Shown here piece after piece: positions 41,146 to 49,881 of a DNA stretch of 64,000 bases (position 1 is its first letter; the number at the start of each line of letters is the position of its first letter). The position numbers were made by a program, and so were the translations under genes. The notes beneath the pieces are model-generated. The model was not told where the DNA came from. It did no database searches and saw only the letters and a list, made by a program, of their open reading frames with translations. Source of the DNA: Candidatus Thorarchaeota archaeon (lineage in GTDB: Archaea; Asgardarchaeota; Thorarchaeia; Thorarchaeales; Thorarchaeaceae); NCBI GenBank assembly GCA_029855935.1, contig JAGSHN010000005.1, positions 1-64,000 of the forward strand, given 5' to 3'.

Positions 41146-41472
41146 TCAGAACATCTTCAGGATTCCACGGCGCTTCAGCCACTCAAGCTCGTTGTTGCGA
41201 TAACGCCAGACAACATCGCACTTGGCGTCACTCTGAAAGTCCCACGGGACAATCAGAACGGTGTCGCCAATTCGCATCCACACTCTCTTCTTCATTCGAC
41301 CTGGAATTCGGCCGACACGGATCTCTCCATCCTCACAACGTACCCGCACCCGGTCATGACCGAGCATCTGCACTATGACTCCGAACATCTCCCCCTCGTC
41401 GCGATTGGGGACACGCACTCGGACGAGCTCTCCGTCAGTCTGATCCGGCTTGGACTGTTTGCCTTTGGCCAA
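41146..41472 (-). CDS. eif1A: Translation initiation factor 1A (aIF1A)
   Basis: A 108-residue OB-fold factor that binds the ribosomal A site during initiation. Signature segments are LVRVRVPNRDEGEMFGVIVQ, RVRVRCEDGEIRVGRIPGRMKKRVWMR-type OB strands and GDTVLIVPWDFQSDAKCDVVWRY. TTG 41472 is chosen since the preceding sequence in the frame is not part of the family. It is first of the rio1/KH/top6 cluster. Confidence 0.95.
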   Translation of the reverse strand: MAKGKQSKPDQTDGELVRVRVPNRDEGEMFGVIVQMLGHDRVRVRCEDGEIRVGRIPGRMKKRVWMRIGDTVLIVPWDFQSDAKCDVVWRYRNNELEWLKRRGILKMF

Positions 41473-41558
41473 AATTATCCTCCACTTACATTTTGTTCGA
41501 GGTGCACTTGTTGAGAAACTGCTGGTGCTGGGCATTTAAGCGTACCGAAAGAACGGCG

Positions 41559-42644
41559 CTATTCTGGCTCTGATGGGAGAGAATAGAAGCGATTATCAAT
41601 CGTCACAGCACGAACAATGTCACCAACACGTATCGAGGGGTCAAGTAGTTCGGGCTCCACCTCTATGATCTCAAACGTCTGCGAGTCCATCAGATGAGTA
41701 GGCTGGCCATATCCTTGGGAGATCACACTATACTCTCTGCTCTCTGAGGAGGAGGCGAGATACTCTATTGTACGCCACTTGGAGCTCTTTGGGCTCACGC
41801 TGAACCGGGATCTGTCAACGAGGTCGAAGCATCTCAGAACACCATTCCCTATGGACAAGACCTGACAGGGATGGCCAGCAACTGTGATGAAGTCCCCACG
41901 GTGATAGCGAGGAAGACGAAGAAGAATTGTCACACGATATTTCCGTCGGCCAGTCCGATCCTGTGTGATGAGCTTGTAGTTCTCCTTCCTCTCCGCGAGA
42001 AATGTCGACTGTATCTCATCAGCTATCAGGCGCGAGAGATGCTGAGAACCCACGTGAAAGTCAATGCCATGTTTCGTTTCCGCCACCTGTTGTACGAACG
42101 CCTTTGCATCGTGTCCGTGCTCGGAATATGTACGATTCAGCACAATCCCTCGAATCTCATCGATCTCGTCTTGTGTCACTGAGCGGCCGTCCGCACGAAT
42201 CTGCAGTATCGCCTCATGATAGCCGCCACGAGCCAGTGAGCATGTCTGACATGTGCCATACATGACCCGAATCTCAACTGGTACTCGTTCCTCATGTTCC
42301 GGAAGAGCCTCGTGCGACCTTCCGCGTGCTATCACACTCGTCCTCAGTGTGCTATCGAGATGCGAGTCTATCTCCAGTCCGAGCGTGACGCTCGAATTGA
42401 GAACAGAGACGCTGCGGGCCAGCAGTATCTGGAGCTGGCGGTCAAGACGTTCGGAGTCGGTCTTTGGAGGAGGAACGAGTTGTTGCCAGCCACCCGGTAT
42501 CTTGACGGCACCACAATGCCGACAGACCGTGATGACGAGCCGAGGGTCGACTGCCAAGAGAGGGTGCGCATCATTGTAGCAACTGGCGCACAGGCCACCA
42601 ACAACTGCTTCGGCTCCACACACATAGCAAGGGACTGGCATCAT
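41559..42644 (-). CDS. nmd3: 60S export/assembly factor NMD3 homologue
   Basis: A 361-residue protein. The zinc-binding N terminus has CYVCG (Cys6, Cys9), CASC (Cys19, Cys22) and CRHCG (Cys41, Cys44), and a further CQTC pair near 132. An eIF5A-like domain with RGDFITVAGHPCQVLSIG lies in the second half. In eukaryotes NMD3 escorts the large subunit; archaeal copies are thought to act in assembly. ATG 42644 is used. Divergent UPF0251 gene is 131 nt away. Confidence 0.9.
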   Translation of the reverse strand: MMPVPCYVCGAEAVVGGLCASCYNDAHPLLAVDPRLVITVCRHCGAVKIPGGWQQLVPPPKTDSERLDRQLQILLARSVSVLNSSVTLGLEIDSHLDSTLRTSVIARGRSHEALPEHEERVPVEIRVMYGTCQTCSLARGGYHEAILQIRADGRSVTQDEIDEIRGIVLNRTYSEHGHDAKAFVQQVAETKHGIDFHVGSQHLSRLIADEIQSTFLAERKENYKLITQDRTGRRKYRVTILLRLPRYHRGDFITVAGHPCQVLSIGNGVLRCFDLVDRSRFSVSPKSSKWRTIEYLASSSESREYSVISQGYGQPTHLMDSQTFEIIEVEPELLDPSIRVGDIVRAVTIDNRFYSLPSEPE

Positions 42645-42775
42645 CCGTTCAGGATTGATTCGTGCCGCAGGGGCTTAAAATGTCTATGAAGTGGGCGAAC
42701 ATAGTCTGATACAGCAGCCCGATGGGAGGGAACCTAATCGTAGAACCTATTTGTGAGGATGAGCAAGCCGAAGTC

Positions 42776-43231
42776 ATGCCACGCAAGAAGCGCTGGAGAA
42801 GAGTTTTTCGTGAGCCGACCGTGTCAGTGTTCAAACCTGCGGGAGTTCCCGCCAAGGAACTAGAGGAGATACTCCTAGCGGTCGACGAATTTGAGGCACT
42901 GCGGCTTGCGGACTATGAGGGCATGAATCAGAGAGATGCGAGCGAGATCATGGGAGTGAGCCAGCCTACGTTCCACAGGATTCTCTCCTCAGCCAGGCAC
43001 AAGGTGGCCAAGGGACTGGTCGAGGGCCAGGTGATACGGATAGAGGGGGGCAGGTATATTCTGGCAGATGGCAGCGGAGTATTGGTCTGTCAGGACTGTG
43101 GCCAGGAGATAGATCCCAAAGAGCTGGAGAAGACCGAGACCTGCCCACGTTGTGGTTCAAGGCATATCAGATGGCTTCGCTGGGGGGAGCATCGTGATCG
43201 GCACGGGGCGACGGGTCATCACGGTGGGTGA
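42776..43231 (+). CDS. UPF0251-family DNA-binding protein with zinc ribbon
   Basis: A 151-residue protein. The sigma-70-like helix-turn-helix core ELEEILLAVDEFEALRLADYEGMNQRDASEIMGVSQ-type region (about 24-60) and TFHRILSSARHKVAKGL match UPF0251. The tail CQDCGQEIDPKELEKTETCPRCGS contains two CxxC knuckles for zinc, followed by a His-rich end. The family is often linked to metal-dependent regulation, but no target is evident here. ATG 42776 is preferred; an upstream ATG 42722 would add 18 unrelated residues. Confidence 0.85.
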   Translation: MPRKKRWRRVFREPTVSVFKPAGVPAKELEEILLAVDEFEALRLADYEGMNQRDASEIMGVSQPTFHRILSSARHKVAKGLVEGQVIRIEGGRYILADGSGVLVCQDCGQEIDPKELEKTETCPRCGSRHIRWLRWGEHRDRHGATGHHGG

Positions 43232-43388
43232 GCGAGCTACCGAGACTGTCAGAATGAAGCGGGCAGGCTAGAACTCTCGAGGCGCAATCCACTGAGGCGA
43301 AGCACCTTGACGGAGGGCTGGTATATGTTGCTGGCGACAGGGCGTACGCCAAGTGTGTGGCCGTGACATGGAGTAGTCACTACTGGGA

Positions 43389-43688
43389 CTAGAGACGTAC
43401 CCATTGAGCATGAGGATGCCCATCGATGTAGAGCACTGCAGACTCGTGGACGATTCCTGCCTCAATCGCAGCTCTGACAGTGACCTCGCCTATCATGTTG
43501 ACAATGGTGGCCTGTTTGATATGCTCCAGGCAGGTGGAGAGATCCACGAGGTCACCACCGTAGAACTCTTCGCTCACTGTAAAAGTGATGTCACCATGCT
43601 CAAGCGTCTTTCCCAAGAGCTCCTTGTCGCATACTGCGACAACATAGTGCTCGATTGTCTTTCGCACACGCATGTATACCGAGTTCAT
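43389..43688 (-). CDS. DUF424-family protein
   Basis: A 99-residue small protein whose family is found across archaea beside aIF2-beta. Typical stretches are VAVCDKELLGKTLEHGDITF and FYGGDLVDLSTCLEHIKQATIVNMIGE, ending with GHPHAQWVRL. Function is unknown. It lies 24 nt downstream of aIF2-beta on the same strand, suggesting a shared transcript and a translation-linked role. Confidence 0.88.
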   Translation of the reverse strand: MNSVYMRVRKTIEHYVVAVCDKELLGKTLEHGDITFTVSEEFYGGDLVDLSTCLEHIKQATIVNMIGEVTVRAAIEAGIVHESAVLYIDGHPHAQWVRL

Positions 43689-43712
43689 ACAACACCCTCT
43701 TCTACTCGGGAC

Positions 43713-44126
43713 TCACACAGGGCGAATGGCGGTCCTTGCACCACAGGCTGAACAGTGGAGGTAGTAGGCGTTCCCCTCCTTGACTATTGTGGTGTCAGGT
43801 CGCGTACAGACAGGGCAGATGACATACGAGTCGATGTATCGATTGAGCGCCTCCTCAACCGTTTCGGCCGTGAACTTACCATTGAACACTGCAGTACTAC
43901 CCTCAAAGTTTCCAGCAGTGGCAAGTTGTCCAGCGATAAACTTGAGAACCTCCTTGCCCGGGCGGTTTAGAACATTTAGTATCTCCTGAAAGTTCTGCCA
44001 AATGGTGCGATTGCCCTGGATCATTAGCTGCACTCGTGGGACCTTGAATCGCTCACCCGACCTCTTGAAGGCATCCTCCGGAATCTGTGATCGCGCCCGT
44101 TCCAAGAGCTTCTCGTATTCGTCCAT
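43713..44126 (-). CDS. eif2b: Translation initiation factor 2 subunit beta
   Basis: A 137-residue subunit of the initiator-tRNA carrier aIF2. The core segments are FKVPRVQLMIQGNRTIWQNF, ILNVLNRPGKEVLKFIAGQLATAG, and the C-terminal zinc ribbon VICPVCTRPDTTIVKEGNAYYLHCSACG with four cysteines. ATG 44126 is chosen because the sequence before it is unlike the family. Neighbours are DUF424 downstream and an RPA-like gene upstream. Confidence 0.95.
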   Translation of the reverse strand: MDEYEKLLERARSQIPEDAFKRSGERFKVPRVQLMIQGNRTIWQNFQEILNVLNRPGKEVLKFIAGQLATAGNFEGSTAVFNGKFTAETVEEALNRYIDSYVICPVCTRPDTTIVKEGNAYYLHCSACGARTAIRPV

Positions 44127-44199
44127 ACCGACTGACGGACCATGACCTCTATTGAACCTTGCGACACAGCCATTCAGCAACTGAACGTCGCTGGGTCAA

Positions 44200-44910
44200 C
44201 TACTCGCACCTGTAGACGCCGATGGGGTCCTCAATTATCGCACCATCATCAAGCAGATCCAGTATCTTCAGAGTGATGTCATTCTTGTCGAAGCCCTTCT
44301 CGACAAAGTAGGCGATGATCTCATCGTTGGGTACTGGCCCGCCACTCGAACGGATGAATTCCAGTATCTGCTTGACAAGAGGGCCAGTCATGCCCGAGGA
44401 GCCCTTGGGCGAAGGGGCAGAAGACACCGACTCTTCAGCCGAGGGTGGAGATGCAACAACGAGAGGTGGGCCCTCAACACCTCCCTCGGGCTCCGCGGGC
44501 TCGATACCAGTGAGACCGCTGCGCTCCAAGATTGTCCGCAGCCTCTCTAGCTTGTGTAGAGTAAGATAGTTGGAGTTGGGAATGTCTCGGATAATCTCCG
44601 GCACGATATAGCGCTCCCCCTCGTACTCACGGACACGCCCCACTACAAGAGCAAGACTGTATAGGTTCACTTGGGACAGCATCTCGGCCTCTGCTCCCCA
44701 GCCCTTGACTCGAATCGTTCCTGTGCCATCATCAAGCGTGAGGGTTGCATATTCACTGGAAGAGTAGTTGCCCACTACGAACCCGATCAATACGGCTCTC
44801 CGAATCTCTACACCATAGGGCGACACCACGCGAGGGCTGTCCTCCTCAGAGTATTTCCCGTGGATTATATCTGATATGTCGCAGCGGATGGCGGTCATTC
44901 GTCTTCTCAT
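44200..44910 (-). CDS. RPA32-like single-stranded DNA-binding protein
   Basis: A 236-residue protein. A single OB fold (about 30-115: VEIRRAVLIGFVVGNYSSSEYATLTLDDGTG region) is followed by a Pro/Ser-rich linker (about 135-175) and a C-terminal winged helix (MTGPLVKQILEFIRSSGGPVPNDEI onwards). This OB-linker-wH order is that of eukaryotic RPA2. No RPA1-type partner is in the window. ATG 44910 or 44898 are both possible. It sits 89 nt upstream of aIF2-beta and 97 nt downstream of FEN1. Confidence 0.8.
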   Translation of the reverse strand: MRRRMTAIRCDISDIIHGKYSEEDSPRVVSPYGVEIRRAVLIGFVVGNYSSSEYATLTLDDGTGTIRVKGWGAEAEMLSQVNLYSLALVVGRVREYEGERYIVPEIIRDIPNSNYLTLHKLERLRTILERSGLTGIEPAEPEGGVEGPPLVVASPPSAEESVSSAPSPKGSSGMTGPLVKQILEFIRSSGGPVPNDEIIAYFVEKGFDKNDITLKILDLLDDGAIIEDPIGVYRCE

Positions 44911-45007
44911 AGATCAGCACACCACATCGGATCGGAGCTCGTAGACCGAGTCACGTCCACACTCTCGTAGTTCGGCCCAGTTAAAAAACTTCGACATGGT
45001 GGCGCCC

Positions 45008-46042
45008 CTAGAAGAAGTCGGTCAGCGAGCTCTGTGCGCCGGACTCTGCCAGTTCCTGTAGTTTCTTCTCAAGGCGTTCAAGAGCAGACTGTACACGATT
45101 CTCACTAAAGTCGTGCTCCTGGCACAGAATCTTGAATATCTCAGTATCGTTAGGCGGATGCCAGTCCAGCTTTGGGACATCGGCCTCTGGAGGATCCAAG
45201 AATATCCTACGGATCTCCTGATACGGAAACTCCAACTTGATGCCCTTCTCCCGTTCAATCGTTTCAAGATTGCCGTACTGCTTTATGAGCTTCAATGCCG
45301 TCTTGGGACCAATTCCAGGCACTCGGTCGTTGTAGTCAGTCCCCACCAAGATGGCAATATCGACCAACTGCTCGCGTGTGATCCCCAGCGCACGAAGGTT
45401 AGACTCGAGCTCGATGAGTTCTGGGTATATCACCTTGTAGCTCTTCGAACGTCCAGACCGTCTTCGTCCTGTGATTGACAGGTTGCGGACCATTCGGGGA
45501 CAGTTGTAGAGTAGAGAGTCATTGTCTTGGCTCGCGCTCGCCCACGCTACACCCGCACGTGTCATCTGAGCAGCCAGTGCCTCGCCCTCCGAGGGGGCCT
45601 GGACAACGGGTATGCCCATTGCCGTGAGAAGACTCTTGCTCTCTTCGATCATCTCAGCCGACAGGCGCGAACTGGCCCGGGCCGCCTTTCTTGCGTCCTC
45701 CATACGCCCCTCCTCAAGAGCACGTCTCCACTCCTGTCGAGCCTCCTCTCTGATCTTGCGACGACGTTCCTTCTCAGGTTCCTTCAGCACTGGGGACTCT
45801 CCATCAAATACGTACACAGGTCGAATACCGTGTTCGAGAAAGTTGAGATTGCGATAGAACAGGCCCGACAGATGACTAGTGACGCGACCCTGCCGGTCCA
45901 TCAACGGGGTCCCATCGGGTTGGCGGATTGTTGACAGGAACTGGTACAACGTGTTGAATGCGTCCACTGCAATTACCCGGTCCCGCAGGTCCTCGAGAGA
46001 GATTGTCTGAGCCGTGATTATGTCGCCCAGCTTTGTTCCCAA
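45008..46042 (-). CDS. fen1: Flap endonuclease 1
   Basis: A 344-residue nuclease that removes 5' flaps during Okazaki fragment maturation and base-excision repair. The N domain has VIAVDAFNTLYQFLSTIR and the I domain has VQAPSEGEALAAQMTRAGVAWASASQDNDSLL with clustered acidic metal ligands. The helix-two-turn-helix DIAILVGTDYNDRVPGIGPKTALKLIK binds duplex DNA. It ends QSSLTDFF, a PIP-box for PCNA. It is a normal archaeal length. Confidence 0.97.
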   Translation of the reverse strand: MGTKLGDIITAQTISLEDLRDRVIAVDAFNTLYQFLSTIRQPDGTPLMDRQGRVTSHLSGLFYRNLNFLEHGIRPVYVFDGESPVLKEPEKERRRKIREEARQEWRRALEEGRMEDARKAARASSRLSAEMIEESKSLLTAMGIPVVQAPSEGEALAAQMTRAGVAWASASQDNDSLLYNCPRMVRNLSITGRRRSGRSKSYKVIYPELIELESNLRALGITREQLVDIAILVGTDYNDRVPGIGPKTALKLIKQYGNLETIEREKGIKLEFPYQEIRRIFLDPPEADVPKLDWHPPNDTEIFKILCQEHDFSENRVQSALERLEKKLQELAESGAQSSLTDFF

Positions 46043-46206
46043 AGTATCAGCCCCTTGGCCTGATGATGCACGACCGTGTCTACGGCGGTGTTCCCAGCAG
46101 TAGACAGTCGGTCAGATTCCGCATCCTTCGGTATGCTTATAAGATTCACACTTAGTGGGGGCCAAGACTCTCAGAAAAAGACACCCCTGGTGAGTATTTG
46201 TTGTCG

Positions 46207-46374
46207 ATGCGCGCAATCCGATGTACGTCCTGTCACAGGTCGATATCGCCTCAGGAGGACAGTGTCAAGTTCGAGTGCCCCAACTGCGGAGCCTTCACAA
46301 TAAGAAGATGTGAAACATGCCGCAAGTTCTCTGTCAAGTACAAGTGTCCAAACTGCGGATTTGAGGGGCCATAG
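46207..46374 (+). CDS. Small four-cysteine-pair zinc ribbon protein
   Basis: A 55-residue protein with four CxxC pairs: CTSC (6-9), CPNC (24-27), CETC (35-38) and CPNC (47-50), ending GFEGP. It closely resembles the archaeal double zinc-finger proteins (HVO_2753-type) encoded upstream of EF1-beta. ATG 46207 is used; TTG 46198 or 46201, nearer a GGTGAG, are alternatives. It ends 46 nt before EF1-beta, the usual archaeal pairing. Confidence 0.88.
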   Translation: MRAIRCTSCHRSISPQEDSVKFECPNCGAFTIRRCETCRKFSVKYKCPNCGFEGP

Positions 46375-46420
46375 TGAGAATGAGATAGTCAGAGTCGATT
46401 CAAGATTGGAGTGAGGATAG

Positions 46421-46687
46421 ATGGCCAGAGTTGTAATGACGCTCAGGATAATGCCCGAGGATGTCGATGTGGACTTGGAGGCGCTACTGGAGGAGATTAG
46501 GAGGAGGATGCCGGAAGGAACCGATGTCCGTGCGACAGAGATAGTGCCAGTCGCCTTTGGTCTCAAGGCTCTACGGATGAATGTTGCAAGGGAAGAGTCT
46601 ATGGGAGGTCCAGATGACATAGAAGCCGCAATCTCGGTCATCAAGGGCGTGGGGCAGATAGAAGTCGAGAGAGTCTCTCGAATGTAG
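46421..46687 (+). CDS. ef1b: Elongation factor 1-beta (aEF1B)
   Basis: An 88-residue guanine-nucleotide exchange factor for aEF1A. The compact fold shows VVMTLRIMPEDVDVDLEALLEEI, then ATEIVPVAFGLKALRMNVA and IEAAISVIKGVGQIEVERVSR, all standard for archaeal EF1-beta. GTGAGG precedes ATG 46421 by 6 nt. Transcribed with the zinc ribbon gene upstream. Confidence 0.95.
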   Translation: MARVVMTLRIMPEDVDVDLEALLEEIRRRMPEGTDVRATEIVPVAFGLKALRMNVAREESMGGPDDIEAAISVIKGVGQIEVERVSRM

Positions 46688-46900
46688 GCTGTAGTCTGGG
46701 CAGACCAAATCATATCTCAGTGCTTATATTCGAAGACAGCGTAGGAGAGAACAGGGTCGGGCCGCAGTGTGGGCTTGACTGTCAACAGAGGTAGACTAAT
46801 TAGATAACGTTGTGGCGACAGTGATGGTCAATGATAGCAATTGGGACGGTCAATCCTGCTTCTCAAGAAACATCAACATGCCGGAGGATGCGTATAGGCC

Positions 46901-49099
46901 GTGGTTGAGATTGTACTGAAGGTCGCAGAGGCCGAACACAGAGACATTGGACGCTTCATAGTAAGGATAGATGCCATCTCCATGGAGAAGCTCGGGATCA
47001 GGACAGGAGACATCATTCAGATCAAGGGAAAGAAGACGACCGCGGCCATTGCATGGCCAGCCTACCAAGGTGACAAGGGTCGTGAGATAATAAGGATGGA
47101 TGGCAGAATCCGGCGGAATGCTGGTGTCAGCCTTGGTGACAAGGTCGTTGTTTCCAGAGCCAATGAGGAGCCTGCACGCAGTGTGACACTGGCGCCAACA
47201 TCTGTTCCGATACGACCGGAGCCACGTTTCGAGGAATTCGTGAAGAGGAAGCTGCTGAACTGTCCCGTCACCGTCGGAGATACTGTATATATTCCAATCT
47301 TGGGTAGGGCCATTCCATTCAAAGTGACAGAGGTAAAACCCAGTGGCACGGTCCTCGTTCAGCACTCGACAATGTTGACGATTGCAGAGAAGCCCACAGG
47401 GGAAACGACAACAGCTGCGCAGGTGACATACGAGGAGATTGGTGGACTCGATGAGGCCATCCAGCGAATCAGGGAGATGGTCGAACTCCCGATGAGGCAT
47501 CCGGAGATCTTCAAGAGGCTAGGAATAGACCCGCCACGAGGCCTCATTCTGCACGGTCCCCCGGGCACTGGCAAGACACTACTTGCCAAGGCGGTTGCAA
47601 GCGAGTCCGAGGCCAACTTCATCCACATCAACGGGCCCGAGATAATGTCCAAGTTCTATGGTGAGTCGGAGCAGAAGTTGAGGAAGATCTTCGAGGAGGC
47701 AGAGGAGAACGCACCGAGCATCATATTCATCGATGAACTCGATGCCATCGCCCCGAAGCGCGAAGATGTGCAGGGAGAGGTGGAGCGACGCGTAGTTGCT
47801 CAGCTGCTCGCCACAATGGACGGTCTCAAGTCACGAGGACAGGTCGTGGTGATAGGCGCTACCAACAGAATCAATGCTCTCGATCCTGCGCTCAGACGAC
47901 CAGGACGCTTCGACCGCGAGATTGAGATAGGAGTACCCGACGAAACCGGTCGACTGGAGATTCTGCAGATCCACTCGAGGGGGATGCCACTGACCAAGGA
48001 GGGCCCCAAGAAGGTCGATCTCAATCACCTTGCGAAGATCACTCACGGATTTGTGGGAGCTGACCTGCAGGCGCTGTGCCGTGAGGCAGCTATGAAGGCT
48101 CTGCGAAGATACCTTCCCGAGATGGACCTCGACCAAGAGGAGATACCCCAGGAAGTACTGGACAAGATGGAGGTGAATGCAGAAGACTTTCAGAATGCCC
48201 TCCGCGAGATACAACCATCTGCAGTACGAGAGGTGTTCATAGAGGTCCCGAATGTCCACTGGGATGACATCGGGGGACTTGAGGATGTCAAACAGCAACT
48301 GATAGAGGTCGTCGAATGGCCTCTAAAGAAGCCCGAGGCGTTCAAACGCATTGGGATAACCCCGCCAAAGGGAGTTCTCATCTTTGGTCCGCCGGGTTGC
48401 GGTAAGACCCTACTGGCCAAGGCGGTGGCCACAGAGAGCGAGGCCAACTTCATCAGTGTCAAGGGTCCAGAACTGCTGTCCAAGTGGGTTGGAGAGAGCG
48501 AGAAGGCAGTCCGAGAGATCTTCCGGAAAGCGAGAACCGCAGCACCCGCAGTGATATTCTTTGATGAGATTGATGCGATTGCACCGACCAGAGGCGGACG
48601 CGCTGGCGACAGTCATGTCACTGAACGGGTCATAAGTCAGATTCTCACCGAGATGGATGGCCTTGAGGCGATGAAGGACGTTCTTGTTCTCGCCGCCACC
48701 AACAGGCCTGACCTTGTCGACCCCGCACTACTGCGGACGGGACGCTTTGACAGGCTCGTATATGTTGGAGTCCCAGACGCACAGGGGCGCAGGGAGATTT
48801 TCAAGATATATACCGCCAACATGCCTCTGGATGACGACGTCGATATGGATAGGCTTGTTGCGGAAACAGAGCTCTTTGTCGGCGGAGACATAGAGGCGCT
48901 CTGCCGAGAGGCGGGAATGCGTGCACTGCGGGAGGACATGAATATCGAGAAGGTCTCGTGGCGGCACTTCGAGGCGGCGCTGAAGGTAATCCACTCGTCC
49001 GTCAGACCACAGGACCTAGAGCGCTATGAGCGGATGAACGAAGAGCTCAGGAAATCCGCCGTCGCTAGTACGACGGCTGAGCCCCCAGCCTACATCTAG
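46901..49099 (+). CDS. cdc48: Cdc48/p97 AAA+ ATPase
   Basis: A 732-residue segregase. The N domain covers about 1-170, D1 Walker A GPPGTGKT is at 219-226 with Walker B FIDELD (276-281), and D2 Walker A GPPGCGKT at 496-503 with FFDEID. It unfolds ubiquitin-like-tagged or proteasome-bound substrates. The C terminus ends Pro-Ala-Tyr-Ile, close to the HbYX pattern used to dock on 20S proteasomes, though Ala is a weak hydrophobic. GTG 46901 is used, with GGAGG upstream. A TATA-like GCTTATATT lies near 46720. Confidence 0.96.
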   Translation: MVEIVLKVAEAEHRDIGRFIVRIDAISMEKLGIRTGDIIQIKGKKTTAAIAWPAYQGDKGREIIRMDGRIRRNAGVSLGDKVVVSRANEEPARSVTLAPTSVPIRPEPRFEEFVKRKLLNCPVTVGDTVYIPILGRAIPFKVTEVKPSGTVLVQHSTMLTIAEKPTGETTTAAQVTYEEIGGLDEAIQRIREMVELPMRHPEIFKRLGIDPPRGLILHGPPGTGKTLLAKAVASESEANFIHINGPEIMSKFYGESEQKLRKIFEEAEENAPSIIFIDELDAIAPKREDVQGEVERRVVAQLLATMDGLKSRGQVVVIGATNRINALDPALRRPGRFDREIEIGVPDETGRLEILQIHSRGMPLTKEGPKKVDLNHLAKITHGFVGADLQALCREAAMKALRRYLPEMDLDQEEIPQEVLDKMEVNAEDFQNALREIQPSAVREVFIEVPNVHWDDIGGLEDVKQQLIEVVEWPLKKPEAFKRIGITPPKGVLIFGPPGCGKTLLAKAVATESEANFISVKGPELLSKWVGESEKAVREIFRKARTAAPAVIFFDEIDAIAPTRGGRAGDSHVTERVISQILTEMDGLEAMKDVLVLAATNRPDLVDPALLRTGRFDRLVYVGVPDAQGRREIFKIYTANMPLDDDVDMDRLVAETELFVGGDIEALCREAGMRALREDMNIEKVSWRHFEAALKVIHSSVRPQDLERYERMNEELRKSAVASTTAEPPAYI

Positions 49100-49122
49100 T
49101 AAAGTACAGGAGGACGAGAACA

Positions 49123-49383
49123 GTGATAGCGTGGAATGTACTCCCTCTTAGAACCGTCATAATGAATATTCTGAGAAAGCGACGCGGCGTCATGCTTGAT
49201 GACGAGCTGGAGAGGGCCATCAAGAAGGAGATTGGGCGTCATCCAACAGATGCGGAACTGAACGATGCGCTGATGCAGTTGGAGATCAACGGCCTGATCC
49301 ACGTCAGCCAGATCACCAAGACCAAACGGAGAATCGAGATGATAGAAGAGGGAACTGAATTTCTCGCCGTCGATGAGGACTGA
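49123..49383 (+). CDS. Small winged-helix-like protein
   Basis: An 86-residue protein; I do not recognise the family. Helical segments (LRTVIMNILRKRRGVMLDDEL, ELNDALMQLEINGLIHVSQI) followed by a short hairpin (KTKRRIEMIEEG) look like a small winged helix. Start GTG 49123 is 23 nt after cdc48, and FAD synthase begins 35 nt downstream, so all three may be co-transcribed. Confidence 0.6.
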   Translation: MIAWNVLPLRTVIMNILRKRRGVMLDDELERAIKKEIGRHPTDAELNDALMQLEINGLIHVSQITKTKRRIEMIEEGTEFLAVDED

Positions 49384-49418
49384 GCTAGCTGGCTATTAGC
49401 AGATGAAGGTCGCATCCA

Positions 49419-49880
49419 ATGGCAGGGAAGAGAGTACTGGCAGCAGGCAAGTTTGACATCCTTCACCTTGGACATATCGCATATCTTGAGCAGGCAAGAG
49501 AGCTTGCAGGGGAGGATGGCGAACTAATAGTGGTGGTGGCCCGTGACACGACAATCCTCCGAGAGAGAGGCGCCCCGCCAGTCTTCCCACAGGAGCAGCG
49601 AAGACGCATAATAGCGTCGCTCAAGATGGTCGACGAGGCCGTGATAGGCTATGATACGACAGACCGCACAAAGATAGTGGCCGACTACCAACCCGACATA
49701 ATTGCGCTGGGCTATGATCAGGAGATAGATATAGAACAACTCTCCCTCGAGCTCGAACGACGGGGCCTGAGGACCAAGATTGTAAGACTTGAGCGCAAGG
49801 ATGCAGACGGCCTCTCTTCATCGACCACTATTAGAAGACGCATCATAGAGTACTACAAGAATAACGGCACCGTCAGATAG
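49419..49880 (+). CDS. ribL: FAD synthase (archaeal RibL type)
   Basis: A 153-residue cytidylyltransferase-family enzyme that adenylates FMN to FAD. The HxGH site is AAGKFDILHLGHIAYLEQA, followed by LIVVVARDTTILRERG, VDEAVIGYDT and IIALGYDQ. The ending DADGLSSSTTIRRRI resembles the TSxTTxxR-type nucleotide-binding tail. ATG 49419 begins at the domain. Only FAD synthase, not riboflavin kinase, activity is expected; a CTP-dependent kinase would be separate. Confidence 0.88.
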   Translation: MAGKRVLAAGKFDILHLGHIAYLEQARELAGEDGELIVVVARDTTILRERGAPPVFPQEQRRRIIASLKMVDEAVIGYDTTDRTKIVADYQPDIIALGYDQEIDIEQLSLELERRGLRTKIVRLERKDADGLSSSTTIRRRIIEYYKNNGTVR

Positions 49881-49881
49881 T

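Noticed and set aside
46850-46993. Alternative upstream starts for Cdc48 (frames opening near 46824)
   Set aside because: They are in other frames or stop early; GTG 46901 with GGAGG upstream matches the conserved N domain.
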